From positions 1 to 7,615 of the forward strand of contig CABSQC010000049.1 in the NCBI GenBank assembly GCA_902479835.1: a stretch of DNA of 7,615 nucleotides, given 5' to 3'. The notes beneath the pieces were generated by a model. It did no database searches, was not told the DNA's origin, and was given only the letters and a program-made list of their open reading frames with translations. Positions 1 to 6,187 of this stretch are shown here, in pieces. How positions within the stretch are numbered: position 1 is the stretch's first letter; each line of letters begins with the position of its first letter. Source of the stretch: an uncultured Streptococcus sp. (lineage in GTDB: Bacteria > Bacillota > Bacilli > Lactobacillales > Streptococcaceae). The translations under genes and the position numbers were made by a program.

Positions 1-685
1 GATTAAATCTGCTGATGAGATCCAAAAGATGTTGGTTGCCGGTCAATACGCAGATAAGGCTGTCAATATGGGGTTTGACGCCATCTCACTGGATAAAACC
101 GAAACGGATATCGTTGCAGAAATCGACTTTGGCATCAAACGCTTGGGCTATGAAATGAGCTTTGAAACTATGGTCTTGACGGGGAATAATGCAGCTAACC
201 CACACGGAATTCCTGGAAGCAATAAAGTCGAAAACAATGCTCTCTTGCTCTTTGACCTTGGCTGTATGGTCAATGGTTATGCATCAGATATGACCCGTAC
301 CGTCGCGGTTGGAAAACCGGATGATTTCAAAAAAGAAATCTACCACTTGACGTTAGAAGCTCAACAAGCAGCCATCGATATGATCAAACCTGGTGTAACC
401 GCACATGACGTTGACCGTGCTGCACGGAGCGTCATCGAAAAAGCTGGCTATGGTGAATACTTCAACCACCGCCTTGGACACGGTATCGGTATGGATGTGC
501 ATGAATTCCCTTCTATTATGGAAGGAAATGACCTGGTGCTTGAAGAAGGCATGTGCTTCTCAGTCGAACCAGGAATCTATATCCCAGGTAAAGTCGGTGT
601 CCGTATCGAAGACTGCGGCTATGTCACAAAAGACGGCTTTGGACTCTTTACAGAAACCAGCAAAGACTTGCTTTACTTTGACTAA
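1..685 (+). CDS. pepQ: Xaa-Pro dipeptidase (M24B peptidase), 5' end outside the window
   Basis: Cytoplasmic metallopeptidase that releases proline from X-Pro dipeptides, the last step of proline-rich peptide use. The reading frame is open from base 2, so the start lies upstream; about 227 codons are visible of a family length near 360, leaving the catalytic 'pita-bread' domain but not most of the N-terminal domain. Numbering from the Met at base 29, all five dinuclear metal ligands are seen: D76 (FDLG), D87 (SDMTRT), H151 (GHGIG), E180 (VEPGIY) and E194 (RIEDCG). H59 (NPHG) and H158 (HEFP) match the usual active-site histidines. The protein ends in LLYFD, then TAA. PepQ is preferred over the close relative PepP because the linker (IKSADEIQK) and C-terminus resemble streptococcal and lactobacillal PepQ as I recall them, and no efp gene follows, as is usual for streptococcal pepP. 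In many streptococci pepQ diverges from ccpA, which would lie off the left edge; this cannot be checked here. Confidence 0.88.
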   Translation, partial: IKSADEIQKMLVAGQYADKAVNMGFDAISLDKTETDIVAEIDFGIKRLGYEMSFETMVLTGNNAANPHGIPGSNKVENNALLLFDLGCMVNGYASDMTRTVAVGKPDDFKKEIYHLTLEAQQAAIDMIKPGVTAHDVDRAARSVIEKAGYGEYFNHRLGHGIGMDVHEFPSIMEGNDLVLEEGMCFSVEPGIYIPGKVGVRIEDCGYVTKDGFGLFTETSKDLLYFD

Positions 686-743
686 TCCTTTTGTAGATCC
701 AAGTCGCAGCAAACAGAATGTTTCGTCAATAAATATAAAAAAT

Positions 744-769
744 GAGGCTGGGACAAAAGTCCTAGCCTC
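744..769 (-). terminator. Rho-independent terminator at the left end of repeat A
   Basis: An 11-bp stem, GAGGCTGGGAC (744-754) with GTCCTAGCCTC (759-769), has a single G-T wobble and an AAAA loop. On the minus strand it is followed by ATTTTTTATATTT, a good U-tract, so it should terminate transcription coming from the Rrf2 gene. On the plus strand the following TTAATTGTCTTT is a weaker tract, so pepQ transcripts may be stopped only partly here. Confidence 0.75.
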
Positions 770-804
770 TTAATTGTCTTTGGATTGTCGAGCAAGACGC
801 AGTG

Positions 805-857
805 GTTGAGTGGGCTCTACTACGCTGATTTCATCAGCTTTTACAGCCTTACTCAAC
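805..857. other. Central branched stem-loop of repeat A
   Basis: GTTGAGT (805-811) pairs with ACTCAAC (851-857); next inside, GGCT (813-816) pairs with AGCC (845-848), with G812-T849 as a possible wobble. An inner hairpin GCTGAT (824-829), loop TTC, ATCAGC (833-838) sits within. The same fold would form from either strand. No U-tract follows, so this is a structural part of the repeat rather than a terminator. Confidence 0.6.
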
Positions 858-863
858 TGTGCA

Positions 864-924
864 GAGGTGGGACGACGAAATCGAATTCTAACGAATTACC
901 GATTTCTGTCCCACTCTCATTTTT
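864..924 (+). terminator. Long stem-loop and T-tract at the right end of repeat A
   Basis: GAGGTGGGAC (864-873) pairs with GTCCCACTCTC (908-918) with one bulged base. GAAATCG (877-883) pairs with CGATTTC (900-906), and AATTC (884-888) with GAATT (893-897) around a TAAC loop. The stem is followed on the plus strand by ATTTTTC, so it can end pepQ transcription. The pepQ and Rrf2 genes converge on this element, and each direction meets a hairpin plus T-tract at its far end. Confidence 0.65.
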
Positions 925-925
925 C

Positions 926-1375
926 TTATGAAACCGATTCGAGATCCATTCTTTTCTGCGCGTCTTCTACGACTTCTTTTAGGCTGGTTTGAGCCATCTC
1001 TTTTTCCATAGCAGTCTGAATGTCTTCGAGCTTCCCATCTAAGACATGGTGGATATTGTGACCTATTGGACAATTTGGATTGGATTTTTCATGGAAACCA
1101 AATAATTGGCCTGTCGAACCTAAGCATTCGACCGCTTGATAGATATCCAGCAGACTGATCTCATCGGCTGCTTTAGCGAGTTCAGCTCCTCCTGTCCCAC
1201 GCGCCACATGGATCAATCCCGCTTTCTTTAACTGAGACAAGGTCTTGCGAATAATAACAGGGTTGACACCAACACTTCCTGCCAAAAAATCACTGGTTAC
1301 TTTGGTTTTTTCCCCTTGTAGAGCTATCATGATCAAGACATGAGTCCCAATGGTAAAGCGACTCGAAATTTGCAT
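926..1375 (-). CDS. Rrf2-family transcriptional regulator (YwnA-like)
   Basis: Predicted 149-residue cytoplasmic DNA-binding regulator. An N-terminal winged helix-turn-helix covers roughly residues 2-65 (ISSRFTIG; SDFLAGSVGVNPVIIRKTLSQLKKAGLI; wing VARGTGGAEL), then LLDIYQAVE (75-83) and a C-terminal dimerisation helix. This is the normal Rrf2 length. The start is the ATG at 1375, preceded by AAAGGAG at good spacing; the frame stays open to an upstream ATG at 1429, but that one lacks a comparable binding site and adds 18 residues before the conserved MQISSRF beginning. Only two cysteines are present, C84 and C102 (NPNCPIG). The three-cysteine Fe-S pattern of IscR/NsrR is absent, so a thiol-based or ligand signal is more likely than a standard cluster, though this is inference. 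The gene has its own promoter with a candidate operator, suggesting autoregulation. It lies downstream of the metallophosphoesterase gene on the same strand with no terminator between them, so read-through is also possible. Confidence 0.9.
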   Translation of the reverse strand: MQISSRFTIGTHVLIMIALQGEKTKVTSDFLAGSVGVNPVIIRKTLSQLKKAGLIHVARGTGGAELAKAADEISLLDIYQAVECLGSTGQLFGFHEKSNPNCPIGHNIHHVLDGKLEDIQTAMEKEMAQTSLKEVVEDAQKRMDLESVS

Positions 1376-1450
1376 GTCTTTACTCCTTTCTGCCTGTTCT
1401 GAAAGTGGCATCCATTGAACGATTGTCAACAGATGACTCTTACTACACTT

Positions 1451-1478
1451 ATTATACTAGTTTTTGTTGTAATGTCAA
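1451..1478 (-). promoter_or_regulatory. Consensus sigma-A promoter of the Rrf2 gene
   Basis: Reading the minus strand, TTGACA (1478-1473) and TATAAT (1456-1451) are both perfect consensus hexamers, separated by 16 bp. Transcription would start near 1444, giving a leader of about 70 bases before the ATG at 1375. Such a strong promoter for a small regulator fits a gene that is normally held down by a repressor. Confidence 0.85.
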
Positions 1479-1486
1479 TAGTTACA
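1468..1486. promoter_or_regulatory. Candidate operator of the Rrf2 regulator
   Basis: TGTAA (1468-1472) and TTACA (1482-1486) form a dyad with nine bases between, centred on 1477 and covering the -35 hexamer. A related half-site, AGTGTA on the minus strand, occurs at 1488-1483 and again at 1449-1444 near the predicted start of transcription. Rrf2 proteins bind dyads as dimers, so autorepression is a reasonable inference, but binding is not shown. The dyad begins one base beyond the stop codon of the metallophosphoesterase gene (1489-1487). Confidence 0.5.
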
Positions 1487-2329
1487 CTATTGAAAAAAGT
1501 CCTCTAACCAAGCATCGATTTCTCGATCATGACCTTCTCTCTGCTCAATTTCATGAAGGAGCTCATGATTGTGGGTATGATGAATGCCATTGACCAAACT
1601 TTCATAATACACTTGGTAATAAGGAAGATGGAGGTCTTTTGCCAGTTGCAGTTCTTTTTGGACATCATAGTCCACCCGTCTAAAATCTACATCTTTTAAC
1701 CCCATTTGATCAAATTCAAGAATGGCATACATGGCCCGAAGATCCTTGCGAAGATTCTTTTCCAAAAAGAAAGGTTGACCGATCGACCCAGGATTGATGA
1801 TCAGTTCTCCTCCTGTTCCGTAGCGAAAAAACTGCTGATGGATGTGGCCATAGACTGCAATATCACAAGACGGGTTTGTCACCAAGCGATCAAAATCCTT
1901 CTGCTCACCAATGTGGATCAATTCCCGACCCCAATTCTTATCAGGTAAGTGGTGGGTAATGCCGATCTTTAAACCGGCGATTTCTCTATGGACCTGCATG
2001 GGCATTTCCTGCATGGCTTCAATTTCCTGAGGCGTGATTTCTTCAAGAATATATTGACACTGGCGCATAAGGTAGCGATGACTTGGTCTAGTCTCATCCA
2101 ACATCCCCCTCATGGCGCGCCAAAGACTATCTTCCCAGTTTCCAAGGACTTTCACCGTAATAGGAAGCTCCTCTAACAGCTCCAAAAGAGCGCGTCTGCC
2201 TGTTCCAGGCATCAAACTATCACCCAAGAGCCAATATTCATCCACCTTGGCTTTTCGACTATCCTCTAGGACAGCTTCCAAAGCTGTCGTATTTCCATGA
2301 ATATCTGAAAGTAAAGCAATTTTAGTCAT
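1487..2329 (-). CDS. Calcineurin-like metallophosphoesterase (YfcE/MJ0936-like class)
   Basis: Predicted 280-residue cytoplasmic phosphoesterase using two divalent metal ions, often Mn2+ in this class; the natural substrate is unknown. All core motifs are present in order: DIHGN (D9, H11, N13), GD (D37), GNWE (N64, in place of the commoner GNHD), THH (H126, H127) and GHIH (H162, H164), followed by NPGS (179-182). The fold should end near residue 210; a C-terminal extension of about 70 residues carries a histidine cluster (H250, H251, H253, H255, H259, H267) that is not part of the canonical site. The start is the ATG at 2329, with AGGAGAAG just upstream. The gene has its own extended -10 promoter and ends two bases from the operator of the Rrf2 gene. 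No signal peptide or membrane segment is seen. The family is secure; specificity cannot be read from the sequence. Confidence 0.9.
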   Translation of the reverse strand: MTKIALLSDIHGNTTALEAVLEDSRKAKVDEYWLLGDSLMPGTGRRALLELLEELPITVKVLGNWEDSLWRAMRGMLDETRPSHRYLMRQCQYILEEITPQEIEAMQEMPMQVHREIAGLKIGITHHLPDKNWGRELIHIGEQKDFDRLVTNPSCDIAVYGHIHQQFFRYGTGGELIINPGSIGQPFFLEKNLRKDLRAMYAILEFDQMGLKDVDFRRVDYDVQKELQLAKDLHLPYYQVYYESLVNGIHHTHNHELLHEIEQREGHDREIDAWLEDFFQ

Positions 2330-2347
2330 GATCTTCTCCTACTCTCC

Positions 2348-2357
2348 ATTATAACAA
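2348..2357 (-). promoter_or_regulatory. Extended -10 promoter of the metallophosphoesterase gene
   Basis: The minus strand reads TTTGTTATAATGG, with TATAAT at 2353-2348 and the TGn extension just before it. No good -35 hexamer lies 16-18 bases upstream, where the arm of a hairpin sits, which fits an extended -10 promoter. The expected start near 2341 leaves a leader of only about 12 bases, just enough for the AGGAGAAG binding site. Confidence 0.65.
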
Positions 2358-2365
2358 AGAGAAGA

Positions 2366-2393
2366 AAAACTTCCACCCTGAGGTGAAGGTTTT
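2366..2393 (-). terminator. Hairpin with T-tract upstream of the metallophosphoesterase promoter
   Basis: AAAACTTCCACC (2366-2377) pairs with GGTGAAGGTTTT (2382-2393) around a CTGA loop, with one mismatch and one wobble. On the minus strand it is followed by TTTTTCTTCTCTTTG, so it would stop read-through from the ABC operon. Its plus-strand side has only TTTTATAAA. Confidence 0.6.
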
Positions 2394-2509
2394 ATAAACA
2401 TTCGTTGCTGGTGAAATGAAAAATAAGACTAGAGGGCTCATTTTGTCGCTATCAGCTACGGGCTTTGTATTTTATAAACGAACACGCCTACAACTCTTTG
2501 GAAAAAGAT

Positions 2510-2546
2510 AAATCCAACTAGAAGCGGACGCTTCGTCGTTGGATTT
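2510..2546 (-). terminator. Rho-independent terminator of the ABC transporter operon
   Basis: AAATCCAAC (2510-2518) pairs with GTTGGATTT (2538-2546), and inside it GAAGC (2521-2525) pairs with GCTTC (2530-2534) around GGAC. On the minus strand the stem is followed by ATCTTTTTCC. It lies about 37 bases past the permease stop codon. The rest of the gap (2394-2509) holds no gene I can support, only short repeated motifs and a doubtful 31-codon frame. Confidence 0.75.
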
Positions 2547-2582
2547 CCTATTTTCCTTTGAGTTGCTTAACGGCTTTGTATC

Positions 2583-5306
2583 TTAATCTACTGATTTGAG
2601 GGCTTCGAGCATATCTACTTTTCGGAGATAATGGTCAACATAAATTCCTAACAAGACCAAAAGAAGGATCAGTCCTCCAACAGGGAAGAGGAAAACACCA
2701 AGTCCTACTTTGGGGTAAAAGAGAATGGCATCTGGTGCAATCATGGCAATAAGAAATTGATGAAGATAATAGCCACCCACTAATCCCATGAGGATCCCTA
2801 TGATAGACAATAAGATGGTTTCGCGGTAAATATAGAGTGTCACTTCCTTATTATGGAATCCCAAGACCTTGATGGTCGATAATTCCCGGATCCGTTCTGC
2901 CACATTGATATTGGTTAAATTATACAAAATCACGATAGCTAACAAAACCGATACGACTACTAGAATCATCATAGTGGTATCCAACGATTTGGCAACTGAG
3001 TTAAAGAGGGAAATCATCGAAGCGTTCTGACTAACTGCCTTCACAGCTGCAAGTGCCATCATGTCCCGACTAACTGCTTGCACTTGTTGTGTGGATGAAT
3101 TTCGCAGCTGTACCAAATAGCTATTTGCTGAAGTCCGCTCTCCGTAGATTTTTTGGTAACTTGCCTGATCCATATAGATAAAATGGCCGACATAATTTTC
3201 AGTGATTCCTGCCACCTTAAAAGAGTGACCATCTAGGGTCAGTCGATCCCCAACTGTAACCTGGGCTAGTTGTGCTAGTTTGCTACTGATGATAACCCCT
3301 TTCTTTAGAGACAAGGATTCCCCTTGCTTGAAAGAACGCAGGCTGACAAAGGGAGAAAAATCTGCACAATCCGTAACCAACATCGTAACGGTCTGCTTGT
3401 CGTGTCCATTTTTTAAAGAAGCTTCAATGACCTTACTATAGATAGCTCGATAATCCTTGATGTCTGATTTTGCCAGACGATTGGTTAGTTCTTTGCTTTC
3501 TTGGTAGGAGGCATTCGTTTTTTTGGCTACAATCAACTCATAAGATAGGATCTCTTGAAATTGGCGTTTGGAAACACTTCCTACAGAAGATTGAATCCCT
3601 AGCCCTGCAAAGAGAAGAGCAACAGAACCCGCCACTCCAAAAATGGTCATCAGCATCCGTAGTTTGTAACGGAAGAGATTGCGAGCAGTAACCTTGTGCG
3701 TGAAATTCAGACGTTTCCAAATAAAATGGATACGCTCCAGAAAAATTTTCGAACCGGATACCGGTGGCTTGGGCAGTAATAAAAGATTGGCTTCTTCTTT
3801 TAATTCCTTACGAGCAACCCAGTAAGCTGGAAGCACACTCGCGACGAAAGACAGTCCAAGAGCAATCAGAGTTATATCCCTATAAAAATACTCTCTGCTC
3901 TCTCCTATAACCATCCCTTGCGTAATAATATTGGAGATGATTCCCGATAGGAAATAATGCCCCAACAAGCTTCCTAGAAGGGTTCCAATCGTACCAGCAA
4001 AGAAACCATAGAGGACAAATTTGAGAATGATGTCCTTGGTACGATAGCCCAGTGCCTTAAAAATACCTGCATTGGTTCGCTCTTCATCAACAAAGCGTGT
4101 CATCGTGGTAAAGGTCACCATGGCTGCTACCAGATAAAGAACGACCGGAAAAATATTTCCGACAGCAGAGATACTGCTACTAGCATTGCTATACATCAGG
4201 TAACCTTGTCCGCCCGGCATGGTCTTGCGATCATAAACATGATAAGTTGGAATTTCCAGCTGATCTCGCTCGGTTTGGGCTTTTTTTAGCTCCTCCTCTT
4301 TTTTTGCAAGCTCCGTTTCACCTTCGGTCCAGTCCTTCTTTTTCTGATCTAGTTGTTCTTTAGCTTGATGGCTTTTTTCTTGGCTGGCTAGGTGCTCTTT
4401 AGCTGGCAGAAATGGAGCTAGTTTACTGAGCTGCGTCTCCTGCAAGTCTAATTGCTTTTGAGCCTGATCGATCTGATTCTTGGCTGACTGGAGTGTTTCC
4501 TTGGCACGACTGAGTTCTTTCTGGCCTTTTTGGATCTGCCCATCCGCCTCCTTCTTGAGTCTTTGATAGCGAGCCTTTCCATTGTCTTTCAGAAGCTTTT
4601 CTAACTCTTCTTGGTGATCTTCTAGCCGTTTTTGGTAGGCCTGCGAAAAAGAATCAAAAGATCTCAGATCATCAAACTGGATACGCGCCATCACAGGGAG
4701 TTTGCTAGTGAAGACTTCTTTTGAAACCAGAGCATAGGCATCCAGATTCCCACTGCCACTCATGGCAGTGCCTAAATTTTTTTGAGACCACAGCTCAGAG
4801 GATTGAACAAAGCCAACAATGGTGAATTGCTTTTGCTTTAAACTAGACCTAGTTCCCGCCTTTTCTTCAAGTGTGAGGGTATCCCCTAATCGATAACGAT
4901 CCTCCCAAAAACTCGCTAGGGCCAATTCCCCTTCTTTTTTGGGCAGACGCCCCTTGGTCACACGAAAAGAAGAGAGACTCTTTGGGGGAGAAAAAAGTCG
5001 GATTGCCTTTCCTGTTCCTTTCATCGTCAGATCCAGCAGTGAACCAAATTCGACACGCGTCCCTTTGAGTCCTAAAAGCTCTTCTTGATCTGCCTGGTCT
5101 AATCCCAAGTCCCCCATGACGGCAAGATCCAGCATCTTTTGTTGCTGAATAAACTGGTTAGCCGTTCGGTGCATATTTGGGGTGGTCACCTTTAAGCCTA
5201 CCAAGGCCAAGCTTCCCAACAACATCAAGGTTAAGATGGAGAGAAAGCGTCCTTTTGAATGTGTAAAAGAACCAATTAGATCCTTCCAATAGACTTTTCG
5301 TTTCAT
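2583..5306 (-). CDS. FtsX/MacB-type ABC transporter permease with extracellular coiled coil
   Basis: A 907-residue integral membrane subunit that works with the ATPase encoded just upstream. Hydrophobic segments lie near residues 21-39, 383-403, 428-455, 478-497, 549-571, 778-798, 829-853 and 868-890. This gives two FtsX-like halves, each one helix, a large outer domain, then three helices. Each half repeats the cytoplasmic coupling motif: EERTNAGIFKALGYRTKDI (408-426) and AERIRELSTIKVLGFHNKEV (803-822). The first outer domain contains a charged Lys/Glu/Gln-rich stretch at about 222-350, very likely a coiled coil; the second (about 572-777) has none. The ATG at 5306 is preceded by AGAGGTGG, which overlaps the end of the ATPase gene; the 13-base gap suggests translational coupling. 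MacB-like systems export substrates or transmit force to outer partners and do not act as classical pores. The substrate here is unknown; peptide, lipid or lipoprotein handling, or control of a cell-wall enzyme, are all possible. Confidence 0.92.
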   Translation of the reverse strand: MKRKVYWKDLIGSFTHSKGRFLSILTLMLLGSLALVGLKVTTPNMHRTANQFIQQQKMLDLAVMGDLGLDQADQEELLGLKGTRVEFGSLLDLTMKGTGKAIRLFSPPKSLSSFRVTKGRLPKKEGELALASFWEDRYRLGDTLTLEEKAGTRSSLKQKQFTIVGFVQSSELWSQKNLGTAMSGSGNLDAYALVSKEVFTSKLPVMARIQFDDLRSFDSFSQAYQKRLEDHQEELEKLLKDNGKARYQRLKKEADGQIQKGQKELSRAKETLQSAKNQIDQAQKQLDLQETQLSKLAPFLPAKEHLASQEKSHQAKEQLDQKKKDWTEGETELAKKEEELKKAQTERDQLEIPTYHVYDRKTMPGGQGYLMYSNASSSISAVGNIFPVVLYLVAAMVTFTTMTRFVDEERTNAGIFKALGYRTKDIILKFVLYGFFAGTIGTLLGSLLGHYFLSGIISNIITQGMVIGESREYFYRDITLIALGLSFVASVLPAYWVARKELKEEANLLLLPKPPVSGSKIFLERIHFIWKRLNFTHKVTARNLFRYKLRMLMTIFGVAGSVALLFAGLGIQSSVGSVSKRQFQEILSYELIVAKKTNASYQESKELTNRLAKSDIKDYRAIYSKVIEASLKNGHDKQTVTMLVTDCADFSPFVSLRSFKQGESLSLKKGVIISSKLAQLAQVTVGDRLTLDGHSFKVAGITENYVGHFIYMDQASYQKIYGERTSANSYLVQLRNSSTQQVQAVSRDMMALAAVKAVSQNASMISLFNSVAKSLDTTMMILVVVSVLLAIVILYNLTNINVAERIRELSTIKVLGFHNKEVTLYIYRETILLSIIGILMGLVGGYYLHQFLIAMIAPDAILFYPKVGLGVFLFPVGGLILLLVLLGIYVDHYLRKVDMLEALKSVD

Positions 5307-5319
5307 GCTACCACCTCTT

Positions 5320-6021
5320 CTAATACTCTAGTGTAGCAATATCTTGAGGAAGCTCATTGATTTCTACTGACTTGACCTTGGCATCATGCATGCGAATCAC
5401 ACGGTCTGCAATCGGAGCTAGAGCCCCATTATGGGTTACGATGATGACCGTCGCTCCCTTTTTTCGAGACATATCCTGTAAAATCCCCAATACTTGCTTA
5501 CCCGTCTGGTAATCCAAGGCTCCCGTCGGCTCATCACAAAGGAGAATTTTAGGGTTTTTAGCCACTGCCCGAGCAATCGCCACCCGTTGTTGCTCTCCCC
5601 CTGACAATTGGGCAGGAAAATTATCAAGACGATTGCCAAGTCCTACTTCTTTTAAAACAGCTTCCGGATCTAGAGCATCAGAAACAATTTCTGAAGCCAA
5701 TTCGACATTTTCCTTGGCTGTCAGATTGGCTACTAAATTATAAAATTGAAAGACAAAACCAACATCATCTCGTCGATAATTGGTTCGTTGATGAGCATTG
5801 AGCTTTGCAATATCCACCCCATCAATCAGAACCTGACCCTCGTCATTGGTGTCCATCCCTCCTAAGATATTGAGAACCGTTGATTTTCCAGCTCCTGAAG
5901 CTCCTAAAATAATGACCAACTCACCTTTTTCAATCTCAAAGGAAACATCCTGGTTAGCGAAAATTTCTGTTTCTCCACTCGTATAGCGCTTGTAACAATG
6001 CTGCATTTCAATGTAGGCCAT
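5320..6021 (-). CDS. ABC transporter ATP-binding protein (MacB/LolD-like)
   Basis: A 233-residue cytoplasmic ATPase that powers the permease encoded directly downstream. Motifs are complete and in order: Walker [10 protein letters not shown] (40-48), Q-loop Q92 (VFQFYNL), signature LSGGEQQR (139-146), Walker B ILLCDE (159-164) with catalytic E164, D-loop ALD (168-170) and switch H197. The YNL after the Q-loop and the overall length fit the MacB/LolD/FtsE class that pairs with FtsX-fold permeases. The start is the ATG at 6021, preceded by a purine-rich GGAGGGAGGAGAGG, an unusually extended binding site. It is the first gene of a two-gene operon and diverges from mntH across 166 bp. Nothing suggests loss of activity. 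No two-component regulators are adjacent, so a bacitracin-type (BceAB) detox module is not supported. Confidence 0.95.
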   Translation of the reverse strand: MAYIEMQHCYKRYTSGETEIFANQDVSFEIEKGELVIILGASGAGKSTVLNILGGMDTNDEGQVLIDGVDIAKLNAHQRTNYRRDDVGFVFQFYNLVANLTAKENVELASEIVSDALDPEAVLKEVGLGNRLDNFPAQLSGGEQQRVAIARAVAKNPKILLCDEPTGALDYQTGKQVLGILQDMSRKKGATVIIVTHNGALAPIADRVIRMHDAKVKSVEINELPQDIATLEY

Positions 6022-6051
6022 TTCCTCTCCTCCCTCCTACTTCCTATCTAT

Positions 6052-6080
6052 ATTATAGTCCTTTTCGAATAGATTACAAA
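6052..6080 (-). promoter_or_regulatory. Promoter of the ABC transporter operon
   Basis: The minus strand has TATAAT at 6057-6052. Upstream, TTGTAA (6079-6074, 16-bp spacer) or TTTGTA (6080-6075, 17-bp spacer) is a partial match to TTGACA. Transcription would start near 6045, leaving a leader of about 25 bases that carries the strong ribosome binding site. Confidence 0.65.
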
Positions 6081-6120
6081 GAAATCGAGGCATCAACAAT
6101 AGTAATTCTTCCTCATTATC

Positions 6121-6149
6121 ATGAACTATCATAAATTTTATGCTATAAT
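6121..6149 (+). promoter_or_regulatory. Extended -10 promoter of mntH
   Basis: ATGCTATAATGG contains a perfect TATAAT (6144-6149) with a TGn extension. The -35 position (6121-6126, ATGAAC) is poor, so the promoter probably relies on the extended -10. A dyad, CATAAA-T-TTTATG (6130-6142), fills the spacer up to the TG, and TATCAT occurs at 6117-6122 and 6127-6132. These could bind a metal-responsive repressor such as an MntR/SloR-type protein, but I do not see a clear match to a published consensus. Confidence 0.7.
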
Positions 6150-6187
6150 GGAGACAAATTGATTTATTCTTAGAAAGAAGGCTCATC

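Larger units (their letters stand above)
737..924 (-). repeat. Structured intergenic repeat, copy A (near complete)
   Basis: About 190 bp of non-coding DNA filling most of the gap between pepQ and the Rrf2 gene. Its ends are imperfect inverted repeats: AATGAG-GC-TGGGACA at 741-756 and TGTCCCA-CT-CTCATT at 907-921. Internally there are three hairpins: 744-769, 805-857 (with a nested 824-838 hairpin), and 864-918. Bases 841-918 recur, inverted and with only two substitutions, at 7538-7615. The orientation is given as minus because the GAGAGTGGGAC end directly follows the stop codon of the minus-strand Rrf2 gene, as it follows mntH in copy B. It has no coding capacity and no transposase. I recall similar GAGGCTGGGACA-type sequences between genes in oral streptococci, so it is probably a dispersed family rather than unique to this locus. 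Confidence 0.85.

Noticed and set aside
1..685. The first gene as PepP aminopeptidase
   Set aside because: The linker and C-terminal sequences look more like PepQ and no efp gene follows. The distinction is not absolute because the N-terminal domain is outside the window.
405..773. 122-codon plus-strand frame overlapping pepQ
   Set aside because: It is out of frame inside a gene with all catalytic motifs intact, runs into the repeat element, and has no recognisable protein features.
737..924. Repeat A as an insertion sequence or CRISPR unit
   Set aside because: It has no transposase and no repeat-spacer periodicity, and no clear target-site duplication is seen. Its imperfect inverted ends leave a miniature mobile element possible but unproven.
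810..992. 60-codon plus-strand frame across repeat A and the end of the Rrf2 gene
   Set aside because: It reads through hairpins of the non-coding repeat and antisense to a well-supported gene, with no ribosome binding site evident.
926..1429. Longer 167-residue version of the Rrf2 regulator starting at the ATG at 1429
   Set aside because: The 18 extra residues do not resemble the family, which begins near MQISSRF, and only the ATG at 1375 has a well-placed AAAGGAG. The extension lies within the likely mRNA leader.
3538..3720. Alternative frames inside the permease and other long genes
   Set aside because: They have biased, implausible composition and overlap conserved coding sequence; the main frames carry the domain motifs and ribosome binding sites.
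2583..6021. ABC pair as a bacitracin-type (BceAB) resistance module
   Set aside because: The permease has two symmetrical halves with about eight membrane segments and two outer domains, and no adjacent sensor kinase or response regulator is present.
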